Shown in pieces: positions 5,575 through 8,510 of a DNA stretch of 8,510 nucleotides (the first letter of the stretch is position 1; the number at the start of each line of letters is the position of its first letter). This DNA comes from Magnetovibrio sp. (GTDB lineage: Bacteria; Pseudomonadota; Alphaproteobacteria; Rhodospirillales; Magnetovibrionaceae): contig JAESUA010000210.1 in assembly GCA_016763255.1 (NCBI GenBank), positions 1 through 8,510 on the forward strand, given 5' to 3'. The notes below the pieces were generated by a model. It was not told the DNA's origin. It searched no databases and saw nothing but the letters and a program-made list of their open reading frames with translations. The translations under genes and the position numbers were made by a program.

Positions 5575-5649
5575 TGAAATTCTCCTAAAATGACCTGATA
5601 ACTTGGCTGGTTTTGCAGGGCCCACAGTTCATCATGATGCGTCCTGCTT

Positions 5650-5684
5650 TCCCTTAAATGACGCCCCCAAACAACTTTTGTGAC
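5650..5684 (-). promoter_or_regulatory. Shared reb promoter, copy in front of 5574
   Basis: On the minus strand GTCACAA (5684-5678) is followed by 14 bases and CGTC (5663-5660), then ATTTAA. A strongly A/T-rich tract (5694-5720) lies just upstream of the -35-like element and could act as an UP element. Confidence 0.75.
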
Positions 5685-5726
5685 CCCGTAAAACAATTTT
5701 TTAATTATTTATTTACCGTATGTTAG

Positions 5727-5766
5727 AAAAAACAAACCCGCCGCCCCACAAGGGAGCGACGGGTTT
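5727..5766 (-). terminator. Rho-independent terminator after the 5796-6119 gene
   Basis: On the minus strand AACCCGTCGCTCC pairs with GGGCGGCGGGTT in a long G/C-rich stem (about 13 bp with G-U pairs), followed by TGTTTTTT. It begins about 30 bases beyond the stop codon. Confidence 0.88.
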
Positions 5767-5795
5767 ATAAACTGAAGCTATGAGCAAGCGTCAGC

Positions 5796-6119
5796 TCATC
5801 CTTCGGTCGCCCGCAATACGCTCAGCAAGGACAACATCGAATTGGGCGTATCAGAGCCGGCAATTTTGGACGTTGCGGCGGCACCGGCCATGGTGTCGAC
5901 GCTGTAAATTTGGATCACGCCCTGATTGGTGGCGGCCTGGGATGCAATGCCCAGCTGCTGCTGTGAGCTCACAGCGTTCTCAAACAAAATGCCAGTGGAA
6001 TGGGACATGGCCTGGTAAAGTGCGCCCATCGCCATAGCGGGTGCATCACCAAGAACCTTCACATTGGTCTGGGTAACAGCGTCCGTAATTTGGCCGTTCA
6101 CCGGTGTGGGTAAAGCCAT
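5796..6119 (-). CDS. rebB: RebB-family R-body protein (full-length type)
   Basis: The protein has 107 residues. ATG 6119 has AAGGAG seven bases upstream; an in-frame ATG two codons earlier (6125) is too close to that site. It carries the same ordered blocks as the 5242-5574 product, differing at about 11 of the first 105 residues, mostly in the C-terminal helix (PNSMLSLLSVLRATEG). Small amphipathic Ala/Gln-rich helices without Cys or Trp suit a self-assembling ribbon subunit. It has its own reb promoter 84 bases upstream and a strong terminator downstream, so it is probably expressed alone. Keeping two nearly identical copies suggests either a dosage need or a recent duplication. Confidence 0.95.
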   Translation of the reverse strand: MALPTPVNGQITDAVTQTNVKVLGDAPAMAMGALYQAMSHSTGILFENAVSSQQQLGIASQAATNQGVIQIYSVDTMAGAAATSKIAGSDTPNSMLSLLSVLRATEG

Positions 6120-6192
6120 TTTCAATCTCCTTCAACGATTTAGACTACCTGGCACCACGGCCATGAGTATTCAGCCTTACGGTGCAACTCTC

Positions 6193-6227
6193 TCACGCTA
6201 TTGACGTTCGATGCGGGTAGTTGTGAT
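6193..6227 (-). promoter_or_regulatory. Shared reb promoter, copy in front of 6119
   Basis: On the minus strand ATCACAA (6227-6221) is followed by 14 bases and CGTC (6206-6203), then AATAGC. That last stretch resembles the TAATAGC of the copy before 6651. Confidence 0.75.
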
Positions 6228-6279
6228 TTACAAAATTGCATTTATTGATGTGCTGGCTTGTCGGATAAAGTGCGGAAAG

Positions 6280-6315
6280 AATATCTGACCCGTCCCCGAC
6301 ATCGGGCCAGATATT
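6280..6315 (-). terminator. Hairpin after the 6328-6651 gene, probable terminator
   Basis: On the minus strand AATATCTGGCCC and GGGTCAGATATT form a 12-bp stem with one G-U pair, 12 bases after the stop codon. Only CTTTCC follows, so the T-tract is weak. Confidence 0.6.
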
Positions 6316-6327
6316 TCGATCGGCGTG

Positions 6328-6651
6328 TTAGGACGCAGTCGCCTTGAGCGTCGTCAGCAAAGATAACATATTGTCCGGAACATCTGAGTTGGCAATTTTC
6401 GACGTCGCCACCGCAGCTGCCATTGGGGCAATCGCATAGATCTGAATGACGCCCTGATTGGTCGCAGCCTGCGATGCAATACCCAGCTGCTGCTGTGAGC
6501 TCACCGCATTTTCAAACAAAATCCCCGTCGAGTGCGAGAGGGACTGATAAATCGCCCCCATTGCCATCGCGGGCGCATCGCCCAAAACCTTAACATTAGT
6601 TTGGGTAACGGCGTCCGTGATCATCCCGTTCATGGGAGTTGGCATGGCCAT
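6328..6651 (-). CDS. rebB: RebB-family R-body protein (full-length type)
   Basis: The protein has 107 residues. ATG 6651 follows AAGGAG by about seven bases. The start MAMPTPMNGMITDAV is a variant of the family start, then NVKVLGDAPAMAMGAIYQ, SHSTGILFENAVSSQQQLG and SQAATNQGVIQIYAIAP. Identity to the 5796-6119 product is about 80% by eye; the changes cluster at the extreme N-terminus and around IYAIAPMAAA, while the central 40 residues are nearly invariant. There is no Cys, Trp or signal peptide. It is the promoter-proximal end of the reb cluster, with a private reb promoter starting 51 bases upstream and a terminator of the neighbouring ompA-type gene directly before that. Confidence 0.95.
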   Translation of the reverse strand: MAMPTPMNGMITDAVTQTNVKVLGDAPAMAMGAIYQSLSHSTGILFENAVSSQQQLGIASQAATNQGVIQIYAIAPMAAAVATSKIANSDVPDNMLSLLTTLKATAS

Positions 6652-6692
6652 AAGCAGTCTCCTTGCTATGATTTAAAATGTTGCTCTCCCCT

Positions 6693-6727
6693 ACAGCTAT
6701 TAGACGCAAGGCCCTGCGATTTGTGAT
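6693..6727 (-). promoter_or_regulatory. Shared reb promoter, copy in front of 6651
   Basis: On the minus strand ATCACAA (6727-6721) is followed by 14 bases and CGTC (6706-6703), then TAATAG. It lies only about 10 bases downstream of the T-tract of the previous terminator. Confidence 0.75.
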
Positions 6728-6737
6728 ACGTGCGGAC

Positions 6738-6769
6738 AAAAAAAAGGGAGAGCCGAAGCCCTCCCCTTT
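6738..6769 (-). terminator. Rho-independent terminator of the OmpA-family gene
   Basis: On the minus strand a G/C-rich stem closes on a TTCG tetraloop (GGCTTCGGCTCTCCC) with one bulged G, and eight T follow. It lies 25 bases after the stop codon at 6794. Confidence 0.92.
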
Positions 6770-6793
6770 CATCATCAGTGATGTTGTTAAACG

Positions 6794-7651
6794 TTAGCGT
6801 TCAAACAACACTTCCACACGACGGTTCATACGCTCTTTAATTCCATCTTCCGTGGAGACCTGTGGGCTGGTTTCACCGGCATTCGAGGAACGAATTTCCG
6901 CCGACGGCACACCTGCCATCATCAAAGCGCTGGCCACCGCTTCGGCACGTTTTTGCGAAAGCGCCAAGTTGTAGCCGTTGCTGCCGGAACGATCGGTGTG
7001 GCCGATCAAAACCGCACGCTTAGCTTTGGCCATCTTCGCGGCCTTGGCGGCACGATCGATAATCGATTGTGAGGCAGACGTGACTTCGGCGCTGTCGTGA
7101 CCAAAATAAATGGTAATCGGTGCCGGTAATGATGCCATTTTCATCGGCATTTTTTTGTCCATCGGCATGACCATCGAAACCTTGCAGTCAGGCATGGCTT
7201 TTTCAAAGCCTGTGCGCGCGGTTGCGATGTGATCAGGCTGGTGGCCTTCTTCGGCCTGCTCCATCCAGTGTTCGAACCATGTTTGGGCGCGAGCACAGGC
7301 GTCCGGCGCATGATTGGGCGCAGCTGTGTTCAGTGCCTTCGCCAAGGTGATGTAGGCCATGTTAATACTGTTCATGTCGGCCTTTAGCGAGCGCTTGTCG
7401 GTCATCTGCAAATCTGGAGCATCCCCCATGGCTGCCATTTTACCACGCGAATTGAAAAAGCTGACGGATACCCAGTCTTCTTCGCCCTTTTCAAATTGGG
7501 CACGTTCGACATAGCGCTTGTGCAGGGCCATGGTAAATCCACCGCCTTGATCCGGCATCATGGATACTTTTTCAACATCATAATTGCTGGCACAACCTGC
7601 CAACAGAGCCATCGCGCCGAACACGGCGCTAACTTTAAGTACTAAATTCAT
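6794..7651 (-). CDS. OmpA-family outer-membrane lipoprotein
   Basis: The protein has 285 residues. ATG 7651 has GGAGGAGG about five bases upstream and starts a lipoprotein signal peptide (hydrophobic VFGAMALLAGC, lipobox LAGC, lipidated C20); the frame extends upstream without a plausible start. Residues about 25-170 are a family-specific periplasmic region with two Cys (119 and 156) and a Met/Lys-rich segment (MPMDKKMPMKM). Residues about 178-285 are an OmpA-like peptidoglycan-binding domain: ITIYFGHDSAEVT, then LIGHTDRSGSNGYNLALSQKRA, then NRRVEVLF. D220 and R278 are at the positions that contact meso-diaminopimelate in this family. It probably anchors the outer membrane to peptidoglycan. 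It is transcribed alone, with a strong terminator behind it and a divergent gene starting 264 bases away. No link to R-bodies is evident. Confidence 0.92.
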   Translation of the reverse strand: MNLVLKVSAVFGAMALLAGCASNYDVEKVSMMPDQGGGFTMALHKRYVERAQFEKGEEDWVSVSFFNSRGKMAAMGDAPDLQMTDKRSLKADMNSINMAYITLAKALNTAAPNHAPDACARAQTWFEHWMEQAEEGHQPDHIATARTGFEKAMPDCKVSMVMPMDKKMPMKMASLPAPITIYFGHDSAEVTSASQSIIDRAAKAAKMAKAKRAVLIGHTDRSGSNGYNLALSQKRAEAVASALMMAGVPSAEIRSSNAGETSPQVSTEDGIKERMNRRVEVLFER

Positions 7652-7915
7652 TGGGGCCTCCTCCCGAAATTGACAAATTAAGATAACGAATAAGGGGTCT
7701 TTTTTTATGATTATGGCCACTCGAATAGGCAGTTTACGCGCCACAACCTTACATGTGAAGAAGGCTCGGCAAATTCAATGGTATAAATATGTGCCCAAAC
7801 TGAAAAATTTTATGCAAACAGGCATTTGTCGTCTTGAAACTCATTTTGGTAATACAATTTATATGACATAAATCAAGCTGATGGTTCCGGTGGGGACAGG
7901 TGAAAGACACACCAG

Positions 7916-8510
7916 ATGCGACGCATATTGTTTCGTATTGCGATGATGACAGCCATTGGCGTTGGCCTTTCAGCATGTGCGCCCGCGCACCAATACCAAG
8001 CCTTAAGCCTCACCACTCTTGAACTTGGTCAGTCCCGATCAGTTGAGGTGCTCGGCATCGGGCGATGGCGCGATACGGGTATCGAGATGCGCCGCGATGA
8101 AGTGTACCGCGTCGCCACCCGCGGCACGTGGGCGGCCGGCCCATTTTGTGGCGATGTTGATGCCAGCGGTTTGCCCACCGAACACCTTTTATGCATGAAA
8201 GCCATCTTCGCCCAGGCTTTCCCCATTCCACAAGCCAAGATCATGGCGCTGGTGGGGAAAATTGGTCCCGATGGAACGCCGTTCGTCATTGGCGCCACCA
8301 TCGGCTTTATTGCAGATCGCGACGGCACGTTGTATTTACGCAGCAACGATCCCAATGATTTTTTGTGGGACAACACCGGCCAAATCAACGTCGCTGTGCA
8401 ACGCTATGGTGAGGGCGTGGGCACCGTTTCCTTTGACGCAACTGCCAATTCAACCACGACGGCCGCCCCTGCCACAGGTCCAACCGCACGCACCTCACGC
8501 ACCTCACGCC
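7916..8510 (+). CDS. Lipoprotein with PA-IL (LecA)-like domain (3' end outside window)
   Basis: The frame is open from ATG 7916 to the window end, with 198 codons visible. Residues 1-21 are a lipoprotein signal peptide (MRRILFRIAMM, then IGVGLSAC; lipobox LSAC, lipidated C21). AGGTGA lies about 11 bases before the ATG. Residues about 45-163 resemble the PA-IL/LecA-like beta-sandwich: WRDTGIEM, VYRVATRGTWAAGPFCG, ALVGKIGPDGTPFVIG, then ADRDGTLYLRSNDP and WDNTGQINV. In LecA the Asp/Asn of the last block bind calcium and sugar; here the ND/DN residues are kept. Similar domains occur beside caspase-like peptidases in other proteobacteria, as far as I recall, so the missing part could hold more domains. 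Visible Cys at 78 and 93 could pair. The visible end is Thr/Ala/Pro-rich with a 9-bp repeat (8489-8506) encoding RTS units. Confidence 0.75.
   Translation, partial: MRRILFRIAMMTAIGVGLSACAPAHQYQALSLTTLELGQSRSVEVLGIGRWRDTGIEMRRDEVYRVATRGTWAAGPFCGDVDASGLPTEHLLCMKAIFAQAFPIPQAKIMALVGKIGPDGTPFVIGATIGFIADRDGTLYLRSNDPNDFLWDNTGQINVAVQRYGEGVGTVSFDATANSTTTAAPATGPTARTSRTSR

Noticed and set aside
7749..7976. 75-codon minus-strand frame in the divergent intergenic region
   Set aside because: It overlaps the signal peptide of the lipoprotein gene on the other strand and has no coding character.
8029..8388. 119-codon minus-strand frame
   Set aside because: It is antisense to the LecA-like gene, whose plus-strand frame is open to the window end and has clear domain motifs.

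Overview
The window looks like part of an R-body (refractile body, 'reb') locus from a Gram-negative bacterium. It is most likely an alphaproteobacterium of moderate GC content; that taxon is inferred from gene style and moderate GC, not from a marker gene. R-bodies are large coiled protein ribbons assembled in the cytoplasm from small RebB-family proteins. They are best known from Caedibacter endosymbionts, where they form part of the killer trait.

Layout. Positions 2-592 (+) hold the 3' end of an Ala/Gln-rich protein of unknown function. Positions 593-1102 have no convincing gene, but carry short repeats, hairpins and a candidate promoter. Positions 1103-2002 (+) encode a sigma-70/ECF-like sigma factor with an unusual N-terminal extension and a polyproline linker. 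Positions 2020-2203 hold a palindromic, MITE-like element, followed by two back-to-back convergent terminators. Positions 2311-6651 (-) hold eight small genes. Six are clear RebB-family members (3570-3797, 3139-3459, 2817-3071, 5242-5574, 5796-6119, 6328-6651), one is a RebB-like protein with an acidic N-terminus (2311-2763), and the last pair (4366-5022 and 3828-4334) encodes accessory proteins that may carry degenerate RebB-like segments, which makes nine reb-locus genes in all if both accessory genes are counted with the seven. Positions 6794-7651 (-) encode an OmpA-family lipoprotein. A lipoprotein with a PA-IL (LecA)-like domain starts at 7916 (+) and runs off the window.

Transcription. 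Five sites on the minus strand share TCACAA (TCACGG in one), exactly 14 bases, then CGTC, then an A/T-rich tract. One lies in front of each inferred reb transcription unit: 5022->3570 (three genes), 3459->2311 (three genes) and three single genes (5574, 6119, 6651). CGTC is a typical -10 element of ECF-type sigma factors, so the simplest reading is that the sigma factor at 1103-2002 drives the whole reb set. A sixth, plus-strand copy with a 15-base spacer lies at 857-882, upstream of the sigma gene, and could give autoregulation. Three near-identical rebB genes each have a private promoter, and hairpins or terminators separate them.

Model (inference): the sigma factor switches on a dispersed regulon inside one locus. 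The Cys-free, Trp-free RebB paralogs would supply ribbon subunits. The coiled-coil, Cys-containing protein at 4366-5022 and its neighbour at 3828-4334 would have assembly, nucleation or capping roles. The OmpA lipoprotein and the lectin-like lipoprotein appear to be flanking envelope genes with no evident link to R-bodies.
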